Assembly (NCBI RefSeq): GCF_001180205.1 | Contig: NZ_CVSU01000008.1 | Coordinates: 1 to 32,992, forward strand | DNA from: Candidatus Pelagibacter communis | GTDB lineage: Bacteria > Pseudomonadota > Alphaproteobacteria > Pelagibacterales > Pelagibacteraceae | Direction: 5' to 3' | Length of the DNA: 32,992 bases | Shown: one piece after another, positions 16,192 through 25,204 of the stretch | Layout: every line of letters starts with the position of its first letter | Numbering within the stretch: position 1 is the first letter of the stretch | The notes under the pieces: model-generated | Told to the model about the DNA's origin: nothing | Seen by the model: the letters and a program-made list of their open reading frames with translations, nothing else | Database searches by the model: none | Translations under genes and position numbers: made by a program

Positions 16192-17112
16192 TTATGCTAT
16201 AGACCTTAGGAAATTTTTATTAATTAATGTATGTGGAAGATTTTTTTCTTTAATTTCTAATATTGAAAAATTTTCTTTATTTTGAAATACTTTTCTTAAT
16301 AATTTGTTTGTTAAATAGTGGCCTCCTTGAGAACAAATAATGTTTGCTATAATTCTATATCCAGATGTATACAAATCTCCTATGCAATCTAGAATTTTAT
16401 GATTAACAAATTCTTTTTGATTTCTTAAGCCATCATTATTTAATACTTTTTCATCTTTTACCACAATAGCATTATCTAAGCTCCCACCTTTTGCTAAACC
16501 GTTTTTTTTAATTAATTCAATATCTTCATAAAGACAATAAGTTCTTGAATTATAAACGTCTGACAAATCATCTTCGTAAACTTTGACTTTATTTCTTTGA
16601 TTTCCAATAAGTCTATTTTTATATTTAAGTTCAAAATCAATATTTAAACTTAATGTAGAAGGTTTAATTAAAATAAATCTTTCACCATCTGAAAATTTTA
16701 CCTCTTTATTTATCTTGATTATTTTTATTGGATGATCACTAGAATTAATTTCAGCTGCAATTAGTTTTTCAATAAATACTTTAGCTGATCCATCTAGAAT
16801 TGGCACTTCTTCATTATTAATTTCTATTAATGCATTATCAATTCCTAAGCAAAATAAAGCTCCCATCAAATGTTCTATTGTAGAAACCTTTACGCCATAT
16901 TCATTTTCTATAGTCGTGTTTAATGATGTATTGGTAACATTCATAAAATTTGGATAAACTAAATTATTATTTTTTAAATCAACTCTTTTAAATACAATAC
17001 CAAAATTTGGATCAGCTGGTTTAATAGTAACTGTTACATCAAGACCACTGTGAAGTGCAACTCCACTAAATGTAGTATTATTTTTAATTGTTTTTTGAGT
17101 AAGGTAAGACAC
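16192..17112 (-). CDS. lpxC: UDP-3-O-acyl-GlcNAc deacetylase LpxC
   Basis: Zn-dependent first committed step of lipid A synthesis, so the cell has lipopolysaccharide. At 306 aa it is of normal length. Zinc ligands are visible as His81 (STIEHLMGAL), His238 and Asp242 (NHKILDCIGD), with catalytic Glu80 and His265 (GGHYLTNK). The N-terminus reads QKTIKNNTTFSGVALHSG, the standard LpxC opening. The start is GTG at 17110-17112. The 63-nt gap to the upstream ftsA-like gene, larger than most spacings in the operon, could hold a separate promoter; a weak TTGTAA-19 nt-TATAAC match lies at 17133-17163. In most relatives ftsZ sits directly upstream; here it does not. Confidence 0.95.
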   Translation of the reverse strand: MSYLTQKTIKNNTTFSGVALHSGLDVTVTIKPADPNFGIVFKRVDLKNNNLVYPNFMNVTNTSLNTTIENEYGVKVSTIEHLMGALFCLGIDNALIEINNEEVPILDGSAKVFIEKLIAAEINSSDHPIKIIKINKEVKFSDGERFILIKPSTLSLNIDFELKYKNRLIGNQRNKVKVYEDDLSDVYNSRTYCLYEDIELIKKNGLAKGGSLDNAIVVKDEKVLNNDGLRNQKEFVNHKILDCIGDLYTSGYRIIANIICSQGGHYLTNKLLRKVFQNKENFSILEIKEKNLPHTLINKNFLRSIA

Positions 17113-17175
17113 ATGATTATTTAATTTGAAATGTTATAAATTTAAAAACAACTAATGTTACAAGAAAAGACAGTA

Positions 17176-17880
17176 TTAACTGAAAAGTTGAAAAAACTTC
17201 TCAAAAATTCCATTTTTTTTATAGTTTTTTGGAATTAATTTTACCTCATTTTCATTAAATCCACTTTTAACTTTGTAGGCTATATCTGAAATAATAGTAA
17301 AATTATTTTGAAATAAGGTTTTGATATATTTGCCATCCAAGTATTCTTTAATATTAATATGATACTTCTGAAATATACTTTCAATTTGAGCAGTCAAATT
17401 TATAGGAATAGAAATAAATTTTAGTTCGATACAAAAAAAATCTCCATGCAAATTTTCTTGGTATGTGGGATAATTTTTTCCATTAACAAAATAATTGTTA
17501 ATTATTATATGCATGATTTTTTCACTTTGAAAATTTTCTTTATATAAATCTTTAGCGTCAACAAGTGAATTCTCAAAATATTTTTTATTTATGATTTCAT
17601 CATAATTTTTCTTTTTTATACTGAAGTTTATATTAGATATTTTTATGTGCTCTATTATTAAAGTAATATTTTTTATAAATTTGCCTGTTAATTTTTCTAA
17701 TTTAAATATGTTGTCTGTAAGAAATAAATCTAAACTTTTAAAATCTATAGAATGAGTATTATTATTTATTTTCAATTCCTTTGAGTATAAATTTTTTCGT
17801 TTCTTTATATCAAAAAGATATATTCCAAATTCTTTTGGTGAAATACTTATAAATGTCTCTAAATCTAGATCTTCAACCAT
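17176..17880 (-). CDS. ftsA: FtsA-derived protein lacking much of the actin fold
   Basis: 234 aa between ftsQ and lpxC, the ftsA position. Residues 9-75 resemble the first strands of FtsA (FISISPKEFGIYLFD, then LEKLTGKFIKNITLIIE), and about 75-180 follow the 1C (SHS2) subdomain: a SLVDAKDLY helix, EKIMHIIINNYFVNGKNYPTY matching the FtsA 'ilHviPq.y.vDg' pattern, then GDFFCIELKFISIP. After that the domain 2A/2B half, with the second phosphate and adenosine motifs, is missing, and the DxG phosphate-1 motif is not recognisable either. The end, NGIFEKFFQLFS, could be an amphipathic membrane-targeting helix like the one ending normal FtsA. Typical FtsA is about 410 aa. It overlaps ftsQ by 8 nt. ATP binding is probably lost; membrane and FtsN/FtsZ-related contacts may remain. 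Orthology rests on position plus the 1C pattern. Confidence 0.7.
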   Translation of the reverse strand: MVEDLDLETFISISPKEFGIYLFDIKKRKNLYSKELKINNNTHSIDFKSLDLFLTDNIFKLEKLTGKFIKNITLIIEHIKISNINFSIKKKNYDEIINKKYFENSLVDAKDLYKENFQSEKIMHIIINNYFVNGKNYPTYQENLHGDFFCIELKFISIPINLTAQIESIFQKYHINIKEYLDGKYIKTLFQNNFTIISDIAYKVKSGFNENEVKLIPKNYKKNGIFEKFFQLFS

Positions 17881-18544
17881 TAATTATAATTTTATCATTT
17901 ATTCTAGCATCTATTATTTTTATATTTTTGAAACTGCTATTATTTAAAAATCCATACACTAGATCTAAAGATTTTTTTATATTTGTATTGGATAGTTTTA
18001 TTACAACATTATTTTTAAGCTTTATATCCCATCGTTTTGATGGAAAATAATAAAAGGAATTTATTTCTTCATAAGAAATTTTAGAATTCTCTAAAAATTT
18101 TAAAAAAGTTAAAAAGTCTTGAATATTTGGTTTACCAAAAATATAAGGTAATTCATCATTTAAGAAATTATTGTCTATGAGTTTTCCATTAGATCCAATA
18201 TAATATAATTCTCCTTCCAGATTAATCTTTGCTACTAAATCAGTTTTTTTTATATAAACATTGAGTGTTGATGGATATATTTTTATAATTTTATAGTTTT
18301 CAACCAAATTATTTGAATTAATTATTTGATTTATTTTGTCACTATTTAGTGAAAAAAAATTTTCTAAATTTAAATTTTTAATTTTTTTTGAAAGAATCTT
18401 ACTTTCTGAAACATCGAGTCCTGTGATTTTTATATTTTTAACCTTATTAAAATTAATTTTATTAAAGTTGATATTGTTTATAGAACCTAATAAAATTAAC
18501 AAAAAAAAATAAATTAAAACTCTTCTACTTTTTTTTAGATGCAT
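17873..18544 (-). CDS. ftsQ: cell division protein FtsQ
   Basis: 223 aa, shorter than typical FtsQ (about 250-310). One N-terminal membrane helix (about 8-25, after the basic KKSRR) is followed by a POTRA domain: VKNIKITGLDVSESKILSKKI is the first strand and helix, and IIKIYPSTLNVYIKKTDLVAKI is the closing POTRA pattern (..r.~P.tl.I.v.Er.PvA). A beta domain follows, with a GELYYIGSNGKLID hairpin equivalent to the 'vd~~G~v~~' strand of FtsQ. In other bacteria FtsQ bridges FtsB/FtsL to the rest of the divisome in the periplasm. It overlaps ddl by 20 nt and ftsA by 8 nt, so translation is coupled. The start ATG at 18542-18544 lies inside the ddl 3' end. Confidence 0.86.
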   Translation of the reverse strand: MHLKKSRRVLIYFFLLILLGSINNINFNKINFNKVKNIKITGLDVSESKILSKKIKNLNLENFFSLNSDKINQIINSNNLVENYKIIKIYPSTLNVYIKKTDLVAKINLEGELYYIGSNGKLIDNNFLNDELPYIFGKPNIQDFLTFLKFLENSKISYEEINSFYYFPSKRWDIKLKNNVVIKLSNTNIKKSLDLVYGFLNNSSFKNIKIIDARINDKIIING

Positions 18545-19439
18545 CTATTAAAATCCATTCAATTAATTTTAGAAAACTTATACCTTTATAAGCAGCTATT
18601 TCAGGTACCAAAGATAGTTTCGTCATTCCTGGCTGAGTATTAATTTCTAGTATATAAAATTTTCCATTGTAAAATTTAAAATCTGATCTTGTAACACCTT
18701 TACAGCCAATTATTTTATGAGCTTTTAAAGCTATATCTAATAACTGTTTCATTTTGTTTGACGGTAAATTGACTGGTATTATGTGTTCTGTTTTTGCACT
18801 ACTATTATATTTTGCTTTGTAATCATAAAACTTTCTTTTTGGTCTTAACTCTATAGCGCCTAATTTTTTATTACCCATTATGGCAACTTGAATTTCTCTA
18901 CCACCAATAAACTCTTCAATCATAACTTTTTTATAATTTTTAATAGAAGTTAGAGTCTTAATTATATTTTTTTTATTACAAATATACACATTTACACTCG
19001 AGCCTTCATTTAAAGGTTTGACAACTACTGGGAATTTTAACTTTTTTTTTATTTTTTTTATTAAATCAGATGTCGGTAAATCATAAGAATATGTAAAATA
19101 TTTTGGAGTTTTTATTTTATTTTTTATAAATATTTTTTTAGAAATTTCTTTATCCATTGCAATAGAAGATGCAATTACTCCTGAATGAGTATATGGAATT
19201 TGAAAACTTTCTAAGATACTCTGAGTATATCCATCTTCACCAAATTGACCATGTAATGCATTAAAGACTACATTGGGTTGAAATATTTTAATATTTTTTT
19301 TTAAATTATTATCTGGTTCAGATATTTTAACTCTATAACCATTTTTTTTAAGTTCTTTAGCAACCTGTAGTCCAGTATCTAGACTAATTAATCTCTCTTT
19401 GGAAATACCACCCGACAGTACTAACACTTTTTTTTTCAA
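18525..19439 (-). CDS. ddl: D-alanine--D-alanine ligase
   Basis: Makes the D-Ala-D-Ala dipeptide used by MurF; cytosolic ATP-grasp enzyme. At 304 aa it is of normal length. Motifs: GGISKERLISLDTG (10-23, the GG.S.ER.VSL signature), HGQFGEDGYTQSILE, SGVIASSIAMDKEISK, the ATP-grasp loop VVKPLNEGSSVNVY, EEFIGGREIQVA, GVTRSDF and the metal-binding end LEINTQPGMTKLSLVPEIA. The gene begins 1 nt after murB and runs 20 nt into ftsQ. Confidence is high. Confidence 0.96.
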   Translation of the reverse strand: MKKKVLVLSGGISKERLISLDTGLQVAKELKKNGYRVKISEPDNNLKKNIKIFQPNVVFNALHGQFGEDGYTQSILESFQIPYTHSGVIASSIAMDKEISKKIFIKNKIKTPKYFTYSYDLPTSDLIKKIKKKLKFPVVVKPLNEGSSVNVYICNKKNIIKTLTSIKNYKKVMIEEFIGGREIQVAIMGNKKLGAIELRPKRKFYDYKAKYNSSAKTEHIIPVNLPSNKMKQLLDIALKAHKIIGCKGVTRSDFKFYNGKFYILEINTQPGMTKLSLVPEIAAYKGISFLKLIEWILIDASKKK

Positions 19440-19440
19440 T

Positions 19441-20346
19441 TTATTCTAATATTTTAATTTCAGTTTCTATTTTGATACCTGTTTTTTTAAAAACACTATC
19501 TGATACAAAATCTATTAACTTTTTCATATCTTCAAATTTAGCATTACCTTTGTTTACAAAGAAATTACAGTGTTTTTCAGATATTGATGCATCTCCAAAT
19601 GATTTTTCAAGCGGTACAGACTCTTTTATTAGTTGCCATACCTTTTTATTTGATTGATCTATAGGATTTTTAAATGTACTACCACTAGTCTTAATTTTAG
19701 TTGGTTGAGCTTGTTCTTTTCTCTCTTTAAATAATTTTATATCTTTTTTAATAATATCTTTATTCTTTTTATAACCTTTAAATGATGCACTTAAAAAAAT
19801 TAGATCCTCCGACAATCCACTGTCTCTATATTTAAAATTAACCTCTTTTGCTGGTATGGTAATTACTTGTCCTATTTTATTTAATGCCTGAATTGAAATT
19901 AAAATATCTTTAAACTCTCGTTGAAAACATCCTGCATTCATTTTAATACCTCCACCAACTGTACCAGGTATACATGACAAAAACTCAAAACCGCCAATAC
20001 TATTTTCCATTGCAAAGTCTGATAGTGATTTATCATTTACAGCCGCTCCAGCTATAATAATTTCTTGGTTTAGCAAAGATATGTTGTTAAAATTATTAGT
20101 TAATTTAATTACAACTCCGTCAAATTTTTTATCAGTAATTAATGTATTTGAGCCGGCTCCTAGTACGAATATTTCCTCTTTATCGTTAATTTTTTTAAGG
20201 AATTTAATTAAATCTTTTAAATTATCAGCTTTATAGAAAGCTTTGGTTTTTCCTCCAATATTAAACCAATTTTTTTTTTTTAAATCATAATCTAATTTTA
20301 AATTATTATTAAATTCTTGAGTCAACTCTTTTAAATCAATTTTCAT
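19441..20346 (-). CDS. murB: UDP-N-acetylenolpyruvoylglucosamine reductase MurB
   Basis: FAD enzyme that reduces UDP-GlcNAc-enolpyruvate to UDP-MurNAc with NADPH. At 301 aa it has the shorter type II length. FAD-binding features: WFNIGGKTKAFYK (27-39), LGAGSNTLI, GFEFLSCIPGTVGGGIKMNAGC with the flavin-contacting Gly-rich loop, and KYRDSGL, which carries the conserved Arg. SGSTFKNP supplies the catalytic Ser proton donor, and GDASISEKHCNFFVNKGNA is the C-terminal substrate region ending near a conserved Glu. It overlaps murC by 4 nt (ATGA) and precedes ddl by 1 nt. Confidence 0.96.
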   Translation of the reverse strand: MKIDLKELTQEFNNNLKLDYDLKKKNWFNIGGKTKAFYKADNLKDLIKFLKKINDKEEIFVLGAGSNTLITDKKFDGVVIKLTNNFNNISLLNQEIIIAGAAVNDKSLSDFAMENSIGGFEFLSCIPGTVGGGIKMNAGCFQREFKDILISIQALNKIGQVITIPAKEVNFKYRDSGLSEDLIFLSASFKGYKKNKDIIKKDIKLFKERKEQAQPTKIKTSGSTFKNPIDQSNKKVWQLIKESVPLEKSFGDASISEKHCNFFVNKGNAKFEDMKKLIDFVSDSVFKKTGIKIETEIKILE

Positions 20347-21740
20347 GATAACAATTTAGGTAATTCTCGCAGCCAACTTGAGATAGACCCAGCTCCCATT
20401 CCTATAACTATTTTTTTTCCATAAATATTGGCTTTAATAAATTTTGCTAATTGAAATTTATCATCAACTAAAAATAGCTGCACTCTTGAATTTTTAATTA
20501 TTTCTTTCGCAAAACTTGTGTAACTAAAGCCAAGTTTTAATTTTTCTCCAGCAGTATAAATCGGAAACAAAATAACTTTGTCTGCCTTTTTAAAAGCATA
20601 GGTAAATTCTTTTTTCAAATCTTTTAGTCTTGAAACTCTATGTGGTTGGAAAATACATATTTTTTCATAATCTTTATAAACATTTTTAACACCATCCAAT
20701 ACTTCTTTGATTTCTGTAGGGTGGTGGGCATAATCATCATAAAAATCTACATTATTGAAACTAAATATTTTATTAAATCTTCTTTGAACTCCTCTAAAAT
20801 TTTTAAGTCCTTTTTTAATATTATTTATAGGTAGACCTAAAGTTAAAGCTAATGCAGCTGCGGCTACAGAATTTTTTATATTATGTGTTCCTAATAAAGG
20901 AATTTTAAATTTTTTAATTAATTTATTTTTTTTATTTGGTAATTTTATATTTAAATCAAACTCAGAGAATTCTTTTAAGTGTTTGACATTTTTGATACAA
21001 AAATTTGATTTTACATCTAGGCCATACGTATAAAAGTTTTTGTTTTTAATATTTTTAATTAAATTTTTATTATTTTTGTCATCTAAGCAAATAAATGATT
21101 TTCCAAATGATGGAACCTTATTAACAAAATTTTCAAAATATTTGTTTAATTTATTCATATTACCATAATAATCCATATGCTCTCTGTCTATATTAGTGAT
21201 GATAGAATATGTTGGAGGTATGAAAACAAAACTCCCATCAGATTCGTCTGCCTCTAATATAGACCAATCACTTTTTCCTAGCTTTGCCGAATTATTAATT
21301 GAATTTATTACTCCTCCATTAATAATAGTAGGATCAATTTTTGTCTCTTGAAATATAGATGCTATCAGAGATGTTGTTGTAGTTTTGCCGTGTGATCCTA
21401 CTACTACAATATTTTTTGTTAAAGAAACAATATTGGCCAGCATTTCTCCTCTTTTATAAATAGGTAATTGTTTCTTTTTAGCCGTAAGAAGTTCAGGATT
21501 ATTTTTTTTTATAGCTGAAGATATAACTAGGATAGTTCCCTTATCTATATTTTGTTTCTTGTGTCCAATAAAAACTTTTATTTTTTCTTTTTTTAATCTT
21601 TCAATATTTTTATTATTTGAAATATCACTTCCTTGAACTTTAAAACCTTTACCTTTCATTATTAATGCTAGGCCACTCATGCCTATTCCACCTATCCCGA
21701 CGAAATGTATGAGTTCTGATTTTGCTAATTTAATTTTCAT
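20343..21740 (-). CDS. murC: UDP-N-acetylmuramate--L-alanine ligase MurC
   Basis: Adds L-Ala to UDP-MurNAc; first of the ATP-dependent Mur ligases. At 465 aa it is of family length. Motifs: N-terminal Rossmann FVGIGGIGMSGLALIM (13-28), P-loop GSHGKTTTTSLI, ILEADESDGSF (MurC-specific), NIDREHMDYYGN, and FQPHRVSRLKDL plus DDYAHHPTEIKEVL in the C-terminal domain. The ESDGSF and HxPTE segments separate MurC from Mpl and the other Mur ligases. It overlaps murG by 11 nt and murB by 4 nt. Confidence 0.96.
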   Translation of the reverse strand: MKIKLAKSELIHFVGIGGIGMSGLALIMKGKGFKVQGSDISNNKNIERLKKEKIKVFIGHKKQNIDKGTILVISSAIKKNNPELLTAKKKQLPIYKRGEMLANIVSLTKNIVVVGSHGKTTTTSLIASIFQETKIDPTIINGGVINSINNSAKLGKSDWSILEADESDGSFVFIPPTYSIITNIDREHMDYYGNMNKLNKYFENFVNKVPSFGKSFICLDDKNNKNLIKNIKNKNFYTYGLDVKSNFCIKNVKHLKEFSEFDLNIKLPNKKNKLIKKFKIPLLGTHNIKNSVAAAALALTLGLPINNIKKGLKNFRGVQRRFNKIFSFNNVDFYDDYAHHPTEIKEVLDGVKNVYKDYEKICIFQPHRVSRLKDLKKEFTYAFKKADKVILFPIYTAGEKLKLGFSYTSFAKEIIKNSRVQLFLVDDKFQLAKFIKANIYGKKIVIGMGAGSISSWLRELPKLLS

Positions 21741-22794
21741 TAATAATATTTAATATTTTTTGATTAACATTATTCCATGTATTTTGATAATTTAATTTCT
21801 GTAAATTATTTTTTTTTGTCATGTAATCCTGACTTTTATTTGTCAATTCCACTAAAAATTTCTTAAATTTTTGATCATCAAAATTTTTTTGATCAATTAT
21901 CCAACAACAATCCTGTTCCTTATAATATTTTGCGTTTTCATACTGATGATTATCTTTTGATGATGGGAGCGGTATTGCTATAAATGGAACATTTAAAAAG
22001 GATAGTTCAGCTAAACTTGAGGCACCTGCTCTTGTTATACATAAATCTCCTTGTTTTAAAACTTCATTAAGATTGTGATCAAAACTAAAAACTTTACTTT
22101 CAATATTATTTTGAGAATAAAAATTCTTTAAAAAATTAATATTTTTCTTACTCGTTTGATGAATAATTTTTATAGATGCTTGTTTTGCTAAACTAACAAA
22201 AGATTTATTTAAAAGTTTATCAAAGATTTTTGCACCCTGACTACCTCCTATGATTATAATTGTGAATAAATTATCATGTTTTTGATATTTACTAGTTTCA
22301 TAATATTCTTTTCTTATCAAAGGATTAATAGTAGTTAATTTATGATTAATTCCAGATGGTAAATTAATTAAATTCTTTGAATAACATATTAATTTTCTTG
22401 AAAAATTTAAAAAAAATTTATTTGCCCTTCCAAGAACCATATTTGGTTCAATTAAAAAAATATTAATGTCCAATATTTTTGCTGCTAAGCATAGTGGTAA
22501 GGACATATAGCCACCGGTAGAAATTAAAATTGAAATATTATTTTTTTTTAAAAGAAAAAAAGATTTAACTGTTAAAAAACATATTTTTAAAAGTGAAAAA
22601 GGAAGTAGAAAATAATTATTTAATTTTGGAGTATTAATTACAAATGCTTTAATATTCTTATCTAAATATGTAAGACCTCTTATGTCGGTAGAAATCAAAG
22701 TTTCGTGCGTATTTTTTAAATGATTATAAATTGTAATTGCTGGTACCACATGACCTCCAGATCCTCCTGTAGAAATTAAAACTTTTTTTGTCAT
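21730..22794 (-). CDS. murG: lipid II synthase MurG (GlcNAc transferase)
   Basis: Transfers GlcNAc from UDP-GlcNAc to lipid I on the inner face of the cytoplasmic membrane. 354 aa, GT-B fold. The N-terminal glycine-rich loop ISTGGSGGHVVPA (8-20) has Ser where most homologues have Thr (GGTGGH). Also present are STGGYMSLP, the second Gly loop IIGGSQGAKIFD, TRAGASSLAELS (UDP-GlcNAc-binding) and PFIAIPLPSSKDNHQYENAKY. It starts 3 nt after the ftsW stop and overlaps murC by 11 nt. Confidence 0.96.
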   Translation of the reverse strand: MTKKVLISTGGSGGHVVPAITIYNHLKNTHETLISTDIRGLTYLDKNIKAFVINTPKLNNYFLLPFSLLKICFLTVKSFFLLKKNNISILISTGGYMSLPLCLAAKILDINIFLIEPNMVLGRANKFFLNFSRKLICYSKNLINLPSGINHKLTTINPLIRKEYYETSKYQKHDNLFTIIIIGGSQGAKIFDKLLNKSFVSLAKQASIKIIHQTSKKNINFLKNFYSQNNIESKVFSFDHNLNEVLKQGDLCITRAGASSLAELSFLNVPFIAIPLPSSKDNHQYENAKYYKEQDCCWIIDQKNFDDQKFKKFLVELTNKSQDYMTKKNNLQKLNYQNTWNNVNQKILNIINEN

Positions 22795-22797
22795 TTA

Positions 22798-23919
22798 TTA
22801 AGTTATTTTTCTTTTTGTTAAATTTAAAATTATCCCAGCTAATATTGATGTACTTATTATAGATGAGCCACCATAACTTAAAAAAGGTAAAGTCATTCCA
22901 GTAGTTGGAAATAATCTTATATTGACCCCGATATGAATTGTTGCCTGCATTAATATTAAACTAATAGATCCAATTAAAATAAGTTTAGCTTTATCATTTG
23001 TCTCAAAACTTATTTTTTTAAAAACCATATAAATTAAGATCAAAAACAATAATAATATTAACATTATAGCAACAACACCAAACTCCTCGGAAATTACTGA
23101 AATAATGTAGTCAGTATGAGCTTCGGGAACTCTATTTTTAAGAACTCCCTCACCTATGCCTTTTCCAAAAAAACCTCCGCTTGTAATTGACTCTATTGCT
23201 TTATCAGATTGGAAATTATGAGTACCTGACTCTCTATTAAAAAATGAAAAAATACGTCCTTGGATATAATCAAACCTGGGAACATAGATAATAAGATAAG
23301 CAAGAAAAGAAGAGCCAGCAATAAATGTTGCTAAAAGGACATATATATTAATTCCTGATGTAAAGATTAGAGCTGCCCAACAAAATACCACTAATAAAGT
23401 TTGGCCAATATCTGGTTGAGTTATTAAAAGTAAAGAAATGACAGATATCAAAACAATAGATATCAAATACTTAAATAAAATATTTGATCTAATATCACAT
23501 AAAATAGTTGCTAAAATTATTATCAAAAATGGTTTTAAAACTTCTATGGGCTGAAATCTTGGTAAGAAAAATAAGTCTATCCATCTTTTAGAACCTTTAA
23601 CTTCAACACCAATAAATGGCACTAAAAATAAAGAAATAAGCGAGATAAAAAAAAGAAAAACAGAGTATTTATATAATTGATCTGAATTTAAAGAAGAAAA
23701 TATAAAAATAAGAAATATTCCAATTAGCACATAAATCAAATGTTTAAAAAAGAAGAAATAACTGTTGGTATCTAACTTATCAGAGGCTATTAATGAAGTT
23801 GAAACTAAAGAAAAAAATAATCCAATAATAAATAATAAACTTATTATTAAAAAAATAGATTTATCTATATTTTTCCACCATTGATAATAAAATTTGTAAA
23901 TAATACTATCGCTTTGCAT
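22798..23919 (-). CDS. ftsW: FtsW peptidoglycan glycosyltransferase (SEDS)
   Basis: Polymerises lipid II into septal glycan strands together with FtsI. 373 aa with about ten hydrophobic helices. SEDS features: KGSKRWIDL then FQPIEVLKPFLIIILA, the ITQPDIGQTLLV segment, and GTHNFQSDKAIESITSGGFFGKGIGEG followed by PEAHTDYIISVISEEFG; the last helices contain GMTLPFLSYGGSSI. All are diagnostic of the FtsW/RodA family; position between murD and murG points to FtsW. It overlaps murD by 14 nt. Confidence 0.95.
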   Translation of the reverse strand: MQSDSIIYKFYYQWWKNIDKSIFLIISLLFIIGLFFSLVSTSLIASDKLDTNSYFFFFKHLIYVLIGIFLIFIFSSLNSDQLYKYSVFLFFISLISLFLVPFIGVEVKGSKRWIDLFFLPRFQPIEVLKPFLIIILATILCDIRSNILFKYLISIVLISVISLLLITQPDIGQTLLVVFCWAALIFTSGINIYVLLATFIAGSSFLAYLIIYVPRFDYIQGRIFSFFNRESGTHNFQSDKAIESITSGGFFGKGIGEGVLKNRVPEAHTDYIISVISEEFGVVAIMLILLLFLILIYMVFKKISFETNDKAKLILIGSISLILMQATIHIGVNIRLFPTTGMTLPFLSYGGSSIISTSILAGIILNLTKRKIT

Positions 23920-25204
23920 TTATAAATTTTTTAATTATTTGATTAAAATAATACCCTCTATCTTCAAAATTTTTGAAACTATCAAATGAAGCACCAGCTG
24001 GACTAAAAAAAATAATATTTTTTTTAGATTGTTGAATATTTATTTCTGAAAAAATAACATTAAGAGTTTCTTTTAAATTTTTAAAATTTTTAATTTTTAA
24101 TCTATTTTTTAAAATTTTTACAAATTCTCTATGATGTGATCCAAAAATATAAGCTTTGATATTTTTACACTTTATTTTTGATAGTTTAAATTTATCTCCC
24201 TTTTTAGGAATTCCTCCTAAGATCCAATATGCATCATTTAAATTTTTTAATATATTTTCTGAGGAGGGAAAGCTTGTAGATTTTGAGTCGTTAATTATTG
24301 TGAGATTTTTTTTATCAAATATAATTTGCTGTCTAAAATCTAAGCCTTTAAATTTATTAATAGTTTTAAATAATTTTTTATAATTAAGTTTTAATCGGGG
24401 AGCAATTTTTAATATAAATGATAAATTTTCTTTATTGCCATCAGATATAAAATATTTATTAGTAATTTGACTAAACTTTTTATCTATACTTGATGTCTGC
24501 ACTCTGTAAATTTGTGAACTATATTTATTTTTATTTAATTTTTTAGTTATCAGCTCATCCTCTTTTTTTACGTACGCAAAAGATCCCCTTATTTGGGATT
24601 TTAATAACTTAAATTTTGCATTTACATAATTCTTTAAACTTTTATGTCTCTCGATGTGGTCAGGAGTTATGTTTAAAATTACCGCATATTTAGATCTAAA
24701 TACGCTGCTGTAATCTAACTGATAAGAAGAAGCCTCTATTACAAAGATTGTTTTTTTTGTAATATTTTTTTCTGATAATGCTGGATTACCTATATTTCCA
24801 ATAAGTCTTGAGTCTCTTTTTTGATCGATTAAAACATCATGTAAAATTTTAGCAGTTGTAGATTTACCGTTTGTACCAGTGATCGTAATACTTTCATTGT
24901 TATAAAATGAAAATAAAACATCAAGGTCAGTATGAATTTTATTAAAATTTTTCTTTAAAAATTTTGATAACTTGCAATTTGAGATATCAATTCCAGGACT
25001 AATAATAATTCTATCAAAATTTATTTTTTGAATTTGTTCGTATCTAATTATTTTTTTTTTAAATTTTGATTTAATTTTTTGATTATCATCAAACAAATAT
25101 ACATCAGACTTGTTTTTTAAAAACTTATAAGATGAAATACCACTCTTTCCTAAGCCATAAATTAATATTTTTTTTCTTAAAAAAATATTATTAAATATTT
25201 TCAT
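23906..25204 (-). CDS. murD: UDP-N-acetylmuramoylalanine--D-glutamate ligase MurD
   Basis: Adds D-Glu to UDP-MurNAc-L-Ala. Motifs: Rossmann-like KKILIYGLGKSGISSYKFL near the N-terminus, P-loop TITGTNGKSTTAKIL, FVIEASSYQLDYS, LNITPDHIERH and INDSKSTSF (the NDSK/S segment typical of MurD). I chose ATG 25202-25204 (432 residues) rather than an upstream in-frame start at 25261: the inner ATG shares its A with the mraY stop (TAATG), giving 1-nt coupling as at two other junctions in this operon, and the upstream extension would overlap mraY by 58 nt with residues that do not resemble MurD. It overlaps ftsW by 14 nt. Confidence 0.95.
   Translation of the reverse strand: MKIFNNIFLRKKILIYGLGKSGISSYKFLKNKSDVYLFDDNQKIKSKFKKKIIRYEQIQKINFDRIIISPGIDISNCKLSKFLKKNFNKIHTDLDVLFSFYNNESITITGTNGKSTTAKILHDVLIDQKRDSRLIGNIGNPALSEKNITKKTIFVIEASSYQLDYSSVFRSKYAVILNITPDHIERHKSLKNYVNAKFKLLKSQIRGSFAYVKKEDELITKKLNKNKYSSQIYRVQTSSIDKKFSQITNKYFISDGNKENLSFILKIAPRLKLNYKKLFKTINKFKGLDFRQQIIFDKKNLTIINDSKSTSFPSSENILKNLNDAYWILGGIPKKGDKFKLSKIKCKNIKAYIFGSHHREFVKILKNRLKIKNFKNLKETLNVIFSEINIQQSKKNIIFFSPAGASFDSFKNFEDRGYYFNQIIKKFINAKR

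Noticed and set aside
17113..17175. Remnant of ftsZ or of the missing part of ftsA in the ftsA-lpxC gap
   Set aside because: 63 nt read in all frames gave no FtsZ- or FtsA-like residues; it looks like plain non-coding sequence with at most a weak promoter.
17853..18050. Plus-strand frame of 65 codons opposite ftsQ/ftsA
   Set aside because: Hydrophobic by chance from AT-rich antisense sequence; overlaps two genes that fit the dcw order.
24156..24383. Plus-strand frame of 75 codons opposite murD
   Set aside because: Antisense to conserved MurD sequence with no independent support.
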